Positions 54,825-63,173 of a DNA stretch of 64,000 nt are shown one piece after another. Position 1 is the stretch's first letter. Each line of letters opens with the position of its first letter. The notes beneath the pieces were generated by a model. The model did not search any database. It was not told the origin of the DNA and was given only the letters and a program-made list of their open reading frames with translations. The position numbers were made by a program, and so were the translations under genes. This stretch comes from [Clostridium] scindens ATCC 35704 (GTDB taxonomy: Bacteria; Bacillota; Clostridia; Lachnospirales; Lachnospiraceae), in assembly GCF_004295125.1 (NCBI RefSeq), contig NZ_CP036170.1, forward strand, positions 3,040,501-3,104,500, read 5' to 3'.

Positions 54825-55364
54825 TCATAACGTCTTCAAGAACATCTGCATAATTACCGGATTCACATAGCACTCCAGCAGAATCCCTACGGCAATAAAG
54901 AGCAGGAAACTGACCGTCTTGGACAGATTCCATCTGGATTCCGGATAAGAGAAGAAATACCACAGAAGGATCATATACCCCGCTATGTAGAAAATAAAAT
55001 GTGGAGTCAGCGCGATCAGGCACAGGATGATTCCCTTTACTCCCATCTTAAGCACCGACGAGGTCATGATCATCCCGCTGGAAAAGCCTGTCCATAACAG
55101 AAACAGCACAACCACAAGTTTCCTCAGCCTGGTACATCCCAGCGCGCAGATTACGGCTACCGGAGCTACCCTTATCCGTACCACATACCAGATATATTCC
55201 GCAACATCCACATCTGCCTGCATATACTGGCTTAAAAAAAATTCATTGAAGATCCCCATGCTTGTAATATAGTCTTTGGACATCAGATTCGCATAGACGA
55301 TTCCAATAAAAAAGCCCAGCATATAAAACAAGATGAAATGCTTCTTGTTCTCACGTATCCTCAC
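54825..55364 (-). CDS. spoIIM: Stage II sporulation protein M
   Basis: SpoIIM is the polytopic membrane scaffold that recruits SpoIID and SpoIIP for septal wall thinning. The 179-residue product has five or so hydrophobic helices with GFFIGIVYANLMSKDYI, FSSGMIMTSSVLKMGVKG and LIALTPHFIFYIAGY, conserved in SpoIIM. The open frame reaches 55394, but a GTG at 55362-55364 has GGGGGAAC at 7 nt and gives the usual basic start RIRENKKH. The ATG lacks a site. A sigma-E promoter is expected but not identified. Confidence 0.88.
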   Translation of the reverse strand: MRIRENKKHFILFYMLGFFIGIVYANLMSKDYITSMGIFNEFFLSQYMQADVDVAEYIWYVVRIRVAPVAVICALGCTRLRKLVVVLFLLWTGFSSGMIMTSSVLKMGVKGIILCLIALTPHFIFYIAGYMILLWYFFSYPESRWNLSKTVSFLLFIAVGILLECYVNPVIMQMFLKTL

Positions 55365-55420
55365 AAATGTTCCCCCTTTGCCAAGATACTTCATTATATG
55401 CCGGGCATTCTGATATATTC

Positions 55421-55966
55421 TTATTTCTGTTTTAAATATTTGGACTCATAGGCAAGGATTGCCGCAATAGTCTTGGAATCCTCAATCGTTCCGCCAAATA
55501 TCATCTCCTTAAGTTCCTCTATGGTATAGGCCTTTACGTCCACGTATTCATCCTCGTCCAGTTGCTGGCTGGCAGCTGCCAGGTTCCTTGCCACATAGAT
55601 CTCAATCTTCTCGTCGCAGAAAGCAACGGTGGTGCGAAGGGTAATCAGCCATTCCAAACTGTCTGACCGGTAGCCGGTCTCTTCTTCCAGTTCCCTTCCT
55701 GCACACAGTTTTCCTGGCTCATCCGGCCTGTCCAGTTTTCCGGCCGGTATTTCCAGGGTATGCCGCTCCAACGCATTCCTGTACTGGGACACCATCAGTA
55801 TCCTGCCATCAGGAAGCACGGGGACGACCGCGGCCGCCCCGTCATGGTGGATATAATCCCAATCCGCGTGGTTGCCATTGGCAAATTCCATATGGTCTTT
55901 ATAGACTTCAAGGATTGCTCCTTTATACACTAACTCTCTGCCTACGCGTCTGACTTCTTCACTCAT
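55421..55966 (-). CDS. NUDIX hydrolase, ADP-ribose pyrophosphatase type
   Basis: A 181-residue Nudix hydrolase of the NudF/ADP-ribose pyrophosphatase group. It has VVPVLPDGRILMVSQYRNAL, LEIPAGKLD and the Nudix core AGRELEEETGYRSD. Compared with the consensus, the loop between GKLD and the core is one residue longer (RPDEPGKLC). The C-terminal YVDVKAYTIEELKEMI is typical of the group. Preferred substrate is probably ADP-ribose or another nucleoside diphosphate sugar. It lies 33 nt after the aminotransferase. Confidence 0.87.
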   Translation of the reverse strand: MSEEVRRVGRELVYKGAILEVYKDHMEFANGNHADWDYIHHDGAAAVVPVLPDGRILMVSQYRNALERHTLEIPAGKLDRPDEPGKLCAGRELEEETGYRSDSLEWLITLRTTVAFCDEKIEIYVARNLAAASQQLDEDEYVDVKAYTIEELKEMIFGGTIEDSKTIAAILAYESKYLKQK

Positions 55967-55999
55967 TGTTCTTAGATCCCTGCTCTTTCCTATAGCCTT

Positions 56000-57196
56000 T
56001 TACAAAGAAGATACGAATTCCTCGATGCGATCCAGGCCTTTCTTAATGTTTTCCATAGAAATAGCATAAGACAGCCTTACGAAATTGTCAAATCCAAAAT
56101 CCTGGCAGGGAACAACCGCAACTTTGTAGTCCTCAATCAAGATCTCCGCAACGCGGCTTGCAGTTCCTATGCGCACGCCTTTATAGGATTTTTCCAGTAC
56201 ATCAGTAAAATCTACGAAGGTATAGAAAGCACCCTCCGGCTCAAGCGCATCTACAAGCGGCATCTGGCTGACACGCTCATACATGTATTTTCTTCTCTGG
56301 TCAAATTCTTCCCTCATGGCCGTCACTACATCCTGAGGTCCCCGAAGCGCTTCCAGGGCAGCCTTCTGGGCGATGGAGTTGGGGTTGGAAGTTTGATGGC
56401 TCTGGATGCTTCCCATCAGTTTCGCAATCTCTACGCTGGAGCCTGTATATCCGATTCTCCATCCAGTCATAGAGTAGCTCTTTGACAAGCCGCTGCAGGT
56501 AATCGTTCTCTTATAGATCTCTTCTCCAAGGGATGCAATGCTTACATGCTTCTTATCCCCATAGATCAGGTTCTCATACATTTCATCCGCAACCACATAG
56601 ATGTCCTTTTTGACTGCAACGTCCGCAATGGCTCTTAGTTCTCCCTCAGAATACACCATTCCGGTAGGGTTATTTGGCGTATTGAGGATCACCGCCTTCG
56701 TCTTGTCCGTGACCACATTCTCGATCTGCCTTGCAGTTACCTTGTACCCAAAGTCTTTGGTACCATAGACATATACCGGAACACCATCGCAGAGTTTTAC
56801 GATCTCCGGATAAGTCAGCCAATAAGGCGCCGGTATAATCACTTCGTCTCCAGGGTTCATAATAGCCTGGAATATATTCGTCAAAGAATGTTTTCCGCCG
56901 TTGCTGATTACGATCTGATCCGTTCCATAATGCAGTCCGTTAAACTCTTCGAACTTCCTGCTGACTGCTTTCTTAAGTTCCGCGATTCCTGATGCCGGCG
57001 TATATTTTGTAAATCCGGACTTGATCGCGGCAATCGCAGCCTCATTAATATTTTCCGGCGTATTAAAATCTGGCTCTCCTGCCCCAAACCCTACTACATC
57101 AATTCCTTCTGCTTTTAGTTCCTTTGCCTTCGCAGTAATTGCTAATGTTGAAGACGGCTTTACCTGAGCCGCTTTTCTTGATAATGTCAACGCCAT
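56000..57196 (-). CDS. aspC: Aspartate aminotransferase (class I PLP enzyme)
   Basis: A roughly 398-residue class I aminotransferase of the AspC-Ib type found in Firmicutes. It has ALTLSRKAAQVKPSSTLAIT, VVGFGAGEPDFNTP, the PLP-pocket ILNTPNNPTGMVYS, ADEMYENLIYG, the PLP Lys in TCSGLSKSYSMTGWRIGY and the substrate-binding Arg in NFVRLSYA. It interconverts aspartate and oxaloacetate with glutamate/2-oxoglutarate. The ATG at 57194-57196 is preferred over two further upstream because of its GGATGG spacing and usual N-terminus. Confidence 0.92.
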   Translation of the reverse strand: MALTLSRKAAQVKPSSTLAITAKAKELKAEGIDVVGFGAGEPDFNTPENINEAAIAAIKSGFTKYTPASGIAELKKAVSRKFEEFNGLHYGTDQIVISNGGKHSLTNIFQAIMNPGDEVIIPAPYWLTYPEIVKLCDGVPVYVYGTKDFGYKVTARQIENVVTDKTKAVILNTPNNPTGMVYSEGELRAIADVAVKKDIYVVADEMYENLIYGDKKHVSIASLGEEIYKRTITCSGLSKSYSMTGWRIGYTGSSVEIAKLMGSIQSHQTSNPNSIAQKAALEALRGPQDVVTAMREEFDQRRKYMYERVSQMPLVDALEPEGAFYTFVDFTDVLEKSYKGVRIGTASRVAEILIEDYKVAVVPCQDFGFDNFVRLSYAISMENIKKGLDRIEEFVSSL

Positions 57197-57248
57197 AGTT
57201 TCATCCATCCTATCTTTCATATTCTTGAATTTGCATTCTGATTACATA

Positions 57249-57277
57249 GTATAATATAGAACGGTCATTTTTGCAAG
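57249..57277 (-). promoter_or_regulatory. Candidate promoter of aspC
   Basis: On the minus strand a -35 TTGCAA (57272-57277), 17-bp spacer and -10 TATACT (57249-57254) lie about 50 bp upstream of the start. The 13-bp block TTTTTGCAAGTTT containing the -35 recurs at 57342-57354, 73 bp further upstream. Confidence 0.6.
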
Positions 57278-57419
57278 TTTTATTTTTCTCAAATTCTCAT
57301 TCCTCTTTTGCTTCCTCGTTTTTCGTTAATGTTATGTCCGTTTTTGCAAGTTTCAATTTCATTTCCTGCATTGCGGTCAAATCAGCCGATAACAGTCTTG
57401 ATTCAATGCCGGGTAGAAC

Positions 57420-57452
57420 AAAAAAACAGAGCCGGCTATACTGCCGGCCCTG
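57420..57452 (-). terminator. Intrinsic terminator of rny
   Basis: GCCGGC (57443-57448) pairs with GCCGGC (57431-57436), extended by CAG/CTG, and a run of seven T follows on the minus strand. It starts 16 nt after the rny stop. Confidence 0.9.
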
Positions 57453-57467
57453 CCACACATTTATCTT

Positions 57468-59021
57468 CTACTTGGCATAGTCAGTAACTCGTGACTCACG
57501 TATTACATTGACTTTGATCTGCCCCGGATATTCCAACTCATACTCGATTTGCTTCGCAATATCCCTGGCCATCAATACCATGTCTGCGTCAGATACTTGT
57601 TCTGGAACTACCATAACACGAATCTCTCTACCTGCTTGAATCGCAAAAGATTTATCAACACCCTTGAATTGGTTGGTGATATCTTCTAATTGTTTTAACC
57701 TGTTTGTATATGTTTCTAATGTTTCTCTTCTTGCTCCCGGCCTTGCCGCGGATATCGTATCCGCCGCCTGTACAACGCACGCAATCAGAGTCTCCGGTTC
57801 TACATCGCCGTGATGAGCTTCAACCGCATTAATGACCGTCGCGGATTCCTTATACTTTCTACAGAGATCCACGCCAATCTGAATATGTGATCCTTCTACA
57901 TCATGATCTATAGATTTGCCTATGTCGTGCAAAAGTCCGGCACGTTTGGCTATTCTGACGTCCAGGCCAATCTCGCCTGCCAGAAGTCCCGCCAACTGAG
58001 CCACTTCTATAGAATGCTTCAATGCATTCTGCCCGTAACTGGTTCTGAACTTCATACGTCCGAGAAGTTTGATAAGTTCCGGATGGATTCCGTGAACTCC
58101 TACTTCAAGAGCCGCCGCCTCGCCTTCTTCACGAATCATGGCGTCTACTTCTTTCTGCGCCTTCTCAACCATCTCCTCGATTCTTGCCGGATGGATACGC
58201 CCGTCAACAATCAATTTTTCCAGCGCAATTCTCGCGACTTCTCGTCTTATTGGATCAAAGCCTGATAATACAACGGCTTCCGGAGTATCATCGATAATCA
58301 GCTCTACGCCTGTCATCGTCTCCAGAGTGCGGATATTCCGCCCTTCCCGTCCAATAATCCTTCCTTTCATTTCATCACTTGGAAGCTGTACAACCGAAAT
58401 TGTAGTCTCCGCAACATGATCTGCCGCGCATCTCTGGATTGCAGTGACAACATATTCTTTTGCCTTCTTGTCTGCATCTTCCTTCGCCTGCGCTTCCATT
58501 TCTTTAATCATCTTCGCAGTATCATGCTTTACATCTTCTTCAACAGTTTTTAACAAATATTCTTTTGCTTGTTCGGAGGTAAGTCCTGAGATTCTTTCTA
58601 GTTCCTGTACTCTCTGCTTACTCAGCTCTTCAACTTTCGCCTCGCGCTGCCTAAGCTGTTCTTCTTTCGCTGTAAACCCTGCTTCACGCTTCTCAATTGC
58701 ATCTGCCTTTTTTTCTAAAGCCTCTTCTTTGGAAAGAACGCGTTTCTCGTATCTCTGCAATTCTGCCCTACGTTCCTTAGTCTCTTTCTCAAGTTCATTC
58801 TTGTTCTTGATAGACTCTTCCTTAATTTCCAAGAGAGACTCCTTTTTCTTGGCCTCAGCTGTCTTTACCGCATCATCAATAATCTCTCTGGCTTTGCTAT
58901 CTGCATTTCCAATCTTAGATTCTGCATTCTTCTTCAGATTAGAAACCGTCACAAAGTGGCTGATCACCGCTGCAGCTATGATAGATACAATGATTACAGC
59001 AATCGCTATTCCTATCGGCAC
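57468..59021 (-). CDS. rny: Ribonuclease Y
   Basis: RNase Y is the membrane-anchored endoribonuclease that starts mRNA decay in many Firmicutes. The 517-residue product has one N-terminal membrane helix (about 3-24), a long charged coiled coil (about 30-200), a KH domain with [17 protein letters not shown] (about 215-231), and an HD domain with the metal motif [20 protein letters not shown] (about 365). It ends [14 protein letters not shown]. It is transcribed with its own terminator. With pnp in the same window, two main RNA-decay enzymes are encoded here. Confidence 0.97.
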   Translation of the reverse strand: MPIGIAIAVIIVSIIAAAVISHFVTVSNLKKNAESKIGNADSKAREIIDDAVKTAEAKKKESLLEIKEESIKNKNELEKETKERRAELQRYEKRVLSKEEALEKKADAIEKREAGFTAKEEQLRQREAKVEELSKQRVQELERISGLTSEQAKEYLLKTVEEDVKHDTAKMIKEMEAQAKEDADKKAKEYVVTAIQRCAADHVAETTISVVQLPSDEMKGRIIGREGRNIRTLETMTGVELIIDDTPEAVVLSGFDPIRREVARIALEKLIVDGRIHPARIEEMVEKAQKEVDAMIREEGEAAALEVGVHGIHPELIKLLGRMKFRTSYGQNALKHSIEVAQLAGLLAGEIGLDVRIAKRAGLLHDIGKSIDHDVEGSHIQIGVDLCRKYKESATVINAVEAHHGDVEPETLIACVVQAADTISAARPGARRETLETYTNRLKQLEDITNQFKGVDKSFAIQAGREIRVMVVPEQVSDADMVLMARDIAKQIEYELEYPGQIKVNVIRESRVTDYAK

Positions 59022-59093
59022 AGGAGCACCTCCTTATTTAATTTTCATTGTACAAATACAACACTTAAATTTTATACTGTTTTCACAAAGATG

Positions 59094-59708
59094 TCAAGCA
59101 TTCCACTCAGAAACTTGTATCACTTGACGGATGTCTTCGTAATGGAAGCCTTTGCGTACCAGATATCCCAGTATTTTCTGGGTTTGCGCATGGTCTGCCG
59201 TATGCGGATCATACTTTTTCTTCTGTAAAATTGCCTCAATTGCCGCCCGGGAATCCTCATTTCCATAACATTCCTCAAAGGCCTGCTCGATCAATTCCTT
59301 CTCCACGCCCTTCTGGCTCAAGGCTGCATACAGTTCTTTCCGGCTCTTCTTATCCTTCCGGCTCTCGATAAAACTTCTCGCATATTCCATATCATCGATA
59401 TACCCAAAGGATTTTACATACTCCACGGCCTCTCCTACAATGTCTTCCGGATATCCGCCAAGCGCAAGCTTGCTCCTTAACTGGGATTCAGTACGCCCCA
59501 TATCGGTCAGCAGATGCATGGCCCGTAGTTTGGCCCGCTTAAGCACGATATCATTACGTATCCTTTGATACTGCGCTTCCTCAAGAAGGCCGTCTTCCTC
59601 TATCTGATAGCGGGACAGTTCGCCTTTGTATAATACAAAGGCGAACTGTCCGTCCAGATATATCTTATATTTTGACTTCGTCACCGGCTCTATCTTCGTC
59701 ACCGTCAT
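59094..59708 (-). CDS. recX: Regulatory protein RecX
   Basis: RecX binds and inhibits RecA filaments. The 204-residue product has three-helix repeat units typical of RecX, with ALRAMHLLTDMGRTESQLRSKL (described in parts: RAMHLLTD, TESQLRSKL), YGYIDDMEYARSFIE-like FGYIDDMEYARSFIE, LSQKGVEKELIEQAFE and YLVRKGFHYEDIRQVI. It starts 2 nt after recA, so it is coupled to it. A perfect 39-nt palindrome lies inside the coding sequence about 57-95 nt after the start. Confidence 0.92.
   Translation of the reverse strand: MTVTKIEPVTKSKYKIYLDGQFAFVLYKGELSRYQIEEDGLLEEAQYQRIRNDIVLKRAKLRAMHLLTDMGRTESQLRSKLALGGYPEDIVGEAVEYVKSFGYIDDMEYARSFIESRKDKKSRKELYAALSQKGVEKELIEQAFEECYGNEDSRAAIEAILQKKKYDPHTADHAQTQKILGYLVRKGFHYEDIRQVIQVSEWNA
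59613..59651 (-). promoter_or_regulatory. Perfect 39-nt palindrome inside recX
   Basis: Arms 59613-59631 and 59633-59651 are exact reverse complements (19 bp) around a single A at 59632. The sequence encodes GQFAFVLYKGELS near the RecX N-terminus. On the recA-recX mRNA it would form a very stable hairpin just after the recX start, a natural place to reduce recX expression relative to recA by stalling, termination or cleavage. No U-tract follows. The function is inferred. Confidence 0.7.
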
Positions 59709-59710
59709 CC

Positions 59711-60784
59711 TTATGCTTCCTCTTTCGCCTTTCTGCCTGTTGCCTTCTTCTCTTCCGACTTCTCTTCTCCTGCAGCAGATGCCGGATCCCGGTCAAGGTC
59801 ATAGTGTTCCCGAATCTTCTTCTCCAGTTCTTCCATCACTTCCGGATGCTCAGCCAGATATGACTTGGCGTTCTCCCGGCCCTGGCCGATCTTATTGCCA
59901 TTATATGCAAACCAGGCTCCGCTTTTGTTGACCAGGTCAATGCTTACTGCCAGATCCAGGATGTCACCCTCCTTGGATATGCCTTTTCCGAACATGATAT
60001 CAAATTCTGCTTCCTTAAACGGAGGCGCGATCTTATTCTTCACGATCTTGACACGGGTCCTGTTCCCCACCATCTCGCCGCTCTGCTTCAGAGTCTCTAT
60101 CCTTCTGACATCCATACGGATGGAAGCATAGAACTTCAGCGCCCGGCCTCCCGTGGTTGTCTCAGGATTGCCAAACATAACCCCTACTTTCTCTCTTAAC
60201 TGGTTAATGAAGATAACGACGCAGTTAGACTTGCTGATAACCGGAGTCAGTTTGCGGAGTGCCTGGGACATCAGCCTTGCCTGGAGTCCTACGTGGCTGT
60301 CCCCCATATCTCCCTCGATCTCCTGCCTTGGAACCAGGGCAGCAACCGAGTCTACCACTATGATATCCATAGCGCCGGATCTTACCATGGTCTCAGCAAT
60401 CTCAAGCGCCTGATCCCCGCTGTCAGGCTGCGAAATATATAGTTCATCTATATCAACGCCGATATTCTTGGCATAGGCCGGATCCAGGGCATGCTCTGCG
60501 TCAATGAATCCTGCGATTCCTCCGCGCTTCTGGACCTCTGCAATCATATGTAATGCAACCGTCGTCTTACCACTGGATTCCGGGCCATATACCTCGACCA
60601 CGCGCCCCTTCGGAACGCCGCCAAGCCCCAGCGCCAGATCAAGGCTTAAGGAACCTGTGGGAATCGTCTCCACTGCCACTTGAGCCGCCGGATCGCCCAG
60701 TTTCATAACCGTGCCTTTTCCAAAATCCTTCTCCAACTTTGCTATCGCTGCATCCAATGCCCGCTTCTTATCATCACTTGCCAT
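59711..60784 (-). CDS. recA: Recombinase RecA
   Basis: RecA forms filaments on single-stranded DNA for homologous pairing and stimulates LexA self-cleavage. The 357-residue product begins [21 protein letters not shown], has Walker [15 protein letters not shown] (about 66), Walker [14 protein letters not shown], loop L1 [15 protein letters not shown]-type sequence, loop L2 [19 protein letters not shown] and the family signature [12 protein letters not shown]. The C-terminal tail is Lys/Glu-rich ([18 protein letters not shown]). A LexA operator and promoter lie directly upstream. Confidence 0.98.
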   Translation of the reverse strand: MASDDKKRALDAAIAKLEKDFGKGTVMKLGDPAAQVAVETIPTGSLSLDLALGLGGVPKGRVVEVYGPESSGKTTVALHMIAEVQKRGGIAGFIDAEHALDPAYAKNIGVDIDELYISQPDSGDQALEIAETMVRSGAMDIIVVDSVAALVPRQEIEGDMGDSHVGLQARLMSQALRKLTPVISKSNCVVIFINQLREKVGVMFGNPETTTGGRALKFYASIRMDVRRIETLKQSGEMVGNRTRVKIVKNKIAPPFKEAEFDIMFGKGISKEGDILDLAVSIDLVNKSGAWFAYNGNKIGQGRENAKSYLAEHPEVMEELEKKIREHYDLDRDPASAAGEEKSEEKKATGRKAKEEA

Positions 60785-60807
60785 AACATATTCTCCTTCT
60801 CGCTTAT

Positions 60808-60821
60808 CGAACGAACGTTCG
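60808..60821 (-). promoter_or_regulatory. LexA (SOS) operator of recA
   Basis: CGAACGAACGTTCG matches the Gram-positive SOS box CGAACRNRYGTTYG at every position and extends to a 16-bp palindrome (60809-60824). It lies just downstream of the -10 box and 23 bp before the recA start, where LexA would block transcription. Confidence 0.9.
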
Positions 60822-60834
60822 TTCTATGATTAAT

Positions 60835-60863
60835 ATACTATTATAATTGCTTCAAAATGTCAA
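60835..60863 (-). promoter_or_regulatory. Promoter of recA
   Basis: On the minus strand a perfect -35 TTGACA (60858-60863), 17-bp spacer and -10 TAGTAT (60835-60840) precede the LexA box. The rest of the gap up to 60997 holds no recognised feature. Confidence 0.75.
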
Positions 60864-60997
60864 TATAAAATTCCTTAAAACCTTGGAAACGCCCATACAG
60901 AATTGCACGGGGCAGAAAACACGAATATCATCCGAAATCACTATTAAAATATCATACCTCTCCCCTATCCGTCAACAGGCAGCCGCAAATTACGAAA

Positions 60998-61138
60998 TTA
61001 CGGCTGCCCGCTTCTCTGATAGTATTTTTCTCTTTCCTTCTCCCAGTATATTTTGTCTTCTTCGTTAATCTTTCTTAAGACTCTGCACTCCTTGCAATGG
61101 CTGTAATCTTCCAGTTCTTTGATATTCAGTTCGATCAT
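60998..61138 (-). CDS. Small charged protein with CxxC motif (46 aa)
   Basis: A 46-residue ORF beginning MIELNIKELEDYSHCKEC and ending in a Lys/Glu/Tyr-rich helix-like tail (EEDKIYWEKEREKYYQ). I do not recognise a family. HCKEC could bind a metal. Its ATG overlaps the TGA of the preceding mini-ORF (ATGA), a layout typical of translational coupling. A stem GGCAGCCG/CGGCTGCC flanks the stop codon (60978-61008). It may be a real small protein or the tail of a decayed gene. No ribosome site other than coupling is evident. Confidence 0.45.
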   Translation of the reverse strand: MIELNIKELEDYSHCKECRVLRKINEEDKIYWEKEREKYYQRSGQP

Positions 61139-61224
61139 ACGGCAGCGTTGGATTCCTCAACCTCGCGCACCCTGTCTTCTATGCCATACTGCCGGAAATA
61201 CGCTCTTACTTTTTCTATAGACAT
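61135..61224 (-). pseudogene. Mini-ORF resembling the N-terminus of YbaK/EbsC
   Basis: A 29-codon ORF, MSIEKVRAYFRQYGIEDRV followed by REVEESNAAV and a stop. It resembles the first 30 residues of YbaK/EbsC-type aminoacyl-tRNA deacylases (pattern MSIExVRxYFxxxGxExR...EF...SSATV), then ends where those proteins continue with VELAA. AAGGAAG precedes the ATG at good distance. The likeliest reading is a remnant of a deleted ybaK; a genuine leader peptide coupled to the next ORF is the alternative. The identification rests on memory of the family pattern. Confidence 0.4.
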
Positions 61225-61266
61225 GTTCTTATCTTCCTTATAAATCATGCTACCACTATAAGATTA

Positions 61267-61300
61267 CAGAAGAAGAAAAGCAGCCTTGCGGCTGCTTTTC
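61267..61300 (-). terminator. Terminator of the D-Ala-D-Ala carboxypeptidase gene
   Basis: An 11-bp stem (61275-61285 with 61290-61300) around a TTGC loop begins at the stop codon, and TTCTTCTT follows on the minus strand. Confidence 0.8.
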
Positions 61301-62520
61301 TACAGGCATACTCTTTGAAGCGCCTGATTCAGGCACCACAACACGCTTCTCTTTTCTACTTTTCTATCCGTCACCACATCAAAGGATGCAATCTCCTTTC
61401 CTTCCAGAAGATATTGAATCTCCCCTACCTTCTGCCCCTTCTTTAGCGGGGCTTTGAGGTGGTCTTTTACCTTCCTTTTGACCTCTGCCTTTTCATCTGC
61501 CTTCAGAAGGGCATTAACTTCTTTTTCTCCCCCCTTGACTACGGCCTGCACCTTGGATTCCCTCTTATAAGGATTCCCGGCCGATACTCCTTCCTGAACT
61601 CTAATCTGGGAAAGGGCGGGTTCCTCCCATACATTCCGGTACTCATAATTGGCAAGCCCATATTCCATCAAGGCCTTGGTATCCTTCCACTTATAGTCCT
61701 TATTATTGGGCCATCCGCAGGCCAGCAGCGCCACGATAAACGTCTTGCCGTCCTTCCTCAGCGCGCCTACATAGCAGTATCCCGCATCGCCGGTAAATCC
61801 TGTCTTTCCCGTCAGCGCGCCATCCATCATATCCAGGAAAGCATTGTGGTTATTGCAGGAGAATTCACGGTCTCCTGCCACATTGGTAAAATGATAATTC
61901 TTAGTGCCTGTGATCTCAAGGAATTCATCCTTTTTTGGAGATTCCATGATGCAGTAGCGCATAATAGAGGCCAGATCCCTGGCCGTTGTAGAGTGGGTTC
62001 CTCCATCATCGTAAGCGTCAAGCCCGTTGGGCGTCACAAAATATGTATCCTTGCATCCGATTTCCTCCGCCTTCTGGTTCATCAGTCCTGCAAATGCCTC
62101 CACGGAGCCTGCGATTCCTTCCGCAACCACTACTGCGCTGTCGTTGTGGGATTCCAGCATCAGGGAATACAGAATATCCTTCAGATAGTACTCTTCTTTT
62201 CCCCTGACCCCCAGCCTGACTTTGGGCTGGCTGGCCGCATAATCGGAGGCCGCCACGATCTGTCCCTCTTCCATATTCTCCAGGGCCATTATGCACGTCA
62301 TTATCTTTGTCGTGCTGGCCATAGGCTTTGCCTCGTTTTCATTCTTTCCAAATAAAACACGCCCACTGTCAGCATCCATCAATACTGCTGACTGGGCGTA
62401 CAGATTATCCGGCTCGTCCGCGGCATCCGACTCTTTCGCCTGGGCGCTAAAAGGCTGGATCAACAAAATACAAGCAAGGAGAATTCCTAATAATCGGTTC
62501 TTTCTCATCTGCCACACCAT
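61300..62520 (-). CDS. D-alanyl-D-alanine carboxypeptidase (DacF-type)
   Basis: A secreted, low-molecular-weight penicillin-binding protein that trims the terminal D-Ala of peptidoglycan stem peptides. The 406-residue product has a signal peptide (about 1-28, ending SAQAKE), the active-site motif MASTTKIMT (SxxK, Ser about residue 69), SHNDSAVV (SxN) and KTGFTGDAGYC (KTG), followed by a PBP5-type C-terminal beta domain (VGEIQYLLEGKEIASFDVVT). An ATG four codons downstream (62508) is also possible. DacF acts in spore cortex in Bacillus; vegetative DacA-like use is the alternative. Confidence 0.9.
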   Translation of the reverse strand: MVWQMRKNRLLGILLACILLIQPFSAQAKESDAADEPDNLYAQSAVLMDADSGRVLFGKNENEAKPMASTTKIMTCIMALENMEEGQIVAASDYAASQPKVRLGVRGKEEYYLKDILYSLMLESHNDSAVVVAEGIAGSVEAFAGLMNQKAEEIGCKDTYFVTPNGLDAYDDGGTHSTTARDLASIMRYCIMESPKKDEFLEITGTKNYHFTNVAGDREFSCNNHNAFLDMMDGALTGKTGFTGDAGYCYVGALRKDGKTFIVALLACGWPNNKDYKWKDTKALMEYGLANYEYRNVWEEPALSQIRVQEGVSAGNPYKRESKVQAVVKGGEKEVNALLKADEKAEVKRKVKDHLKAPLKKGQKVGEIQYLLEGKEIASFDVVTDRKVEKRSVLWCLNQALQRVCL

Positions 62521-62578
62521 ACATCACCATGTTATTGCAATATATGTAGGCCGGGTTAAGACTATTCTTAAAGAAGTA

Positions 62579-63157
62579 TCAGATATCCAATTTTAACTGG
62601 ATCTCTTCTTCCGCCTCTTCCTTAAAACTTTCCATCTGCTCAGGATTCAGGCTTGGCAGATCCTCTACCGACTGGATGCTGAACCTTCGAAGGAACTCTT
62701 CCGTCGTGCCAAACAAGATCGGCTTGCCAGGAGCCTCCATCCTGCCTTTCTCGCACACCAGGTTATACTCCACCAGCTTGTTAACGGCATGGTCTGATTT
62801 CACGCCCCGGATCTTCTCGATCTCCAGTTTCGTAACTGGCTGCTTATAGGCGATAATGGACAGCGTCTCCAGCAGGACGTCTGTCAGCACGTACTTCTTG
62901 GGCTGCTTCGCCACCCGGATCAGATACTCGTACATCTGCGTCTTCGTACACATCTGAAACGCATCTTCAAGTTCGATAATCCTGACGCCCCTGTCTTCTG
63001 CCTCATACTTGTCCATCATTCTATGTATGATCTTTCTGGTCGTCTCTTCGTCATGCTCGATAGCGGCCGCAATCTTATTCAGTTCCACCGACTCGCCCAT
63101 GGTGAAAAGAATCGCCTCTATCACGCCTTCTAATTTGTTGATTTCCACTTCTTCCAT
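62579..63157 (-). CDS. scpB: Segregation and condensation protein B
   Basis: ScpB is the kite subunit of the SMC condensin complex. The 192-residue product has two winged-helix domains: KLEGVIEAILFTMGESVELN, YLIRVAKQPKKYVLTDVLLE, and SIIAYKQPVTKLEIEKIRGV, the last being highly conserved. The ATG at 63155-63157 has AAAGGTAG and is preferred over the frame end at 63184, which would overlap scpA. It starts 16 nt after scpA. Confidence 0.95.
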   Translation of the reverse strand: MEEVEINKLEGVIEAILFTMGESVELNKIAAAIEHDEETTRKIIHRMMDKYEAEDRGVRIIELEDAFQMCTKTQMYEYLIRVAKQPKKYVLTDVLLETLSIIAYKQPVTKLEIEKIRGVKSDHAVNKLVEYNLVCEKGRMEAPGKPILFGTTEEFLRRFSIQSVEDLPSLNPEQMESFKEEAEEEIQLKLDI

Positions 63158-63173
63158 ACTACCTTTCCCACAC

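Noticed and set aside
60808-60824. SOS box as a novel palindrome
   Set aside because: It matches the known Gram-positive LexA consensus at every position and is expected upstream of recA.
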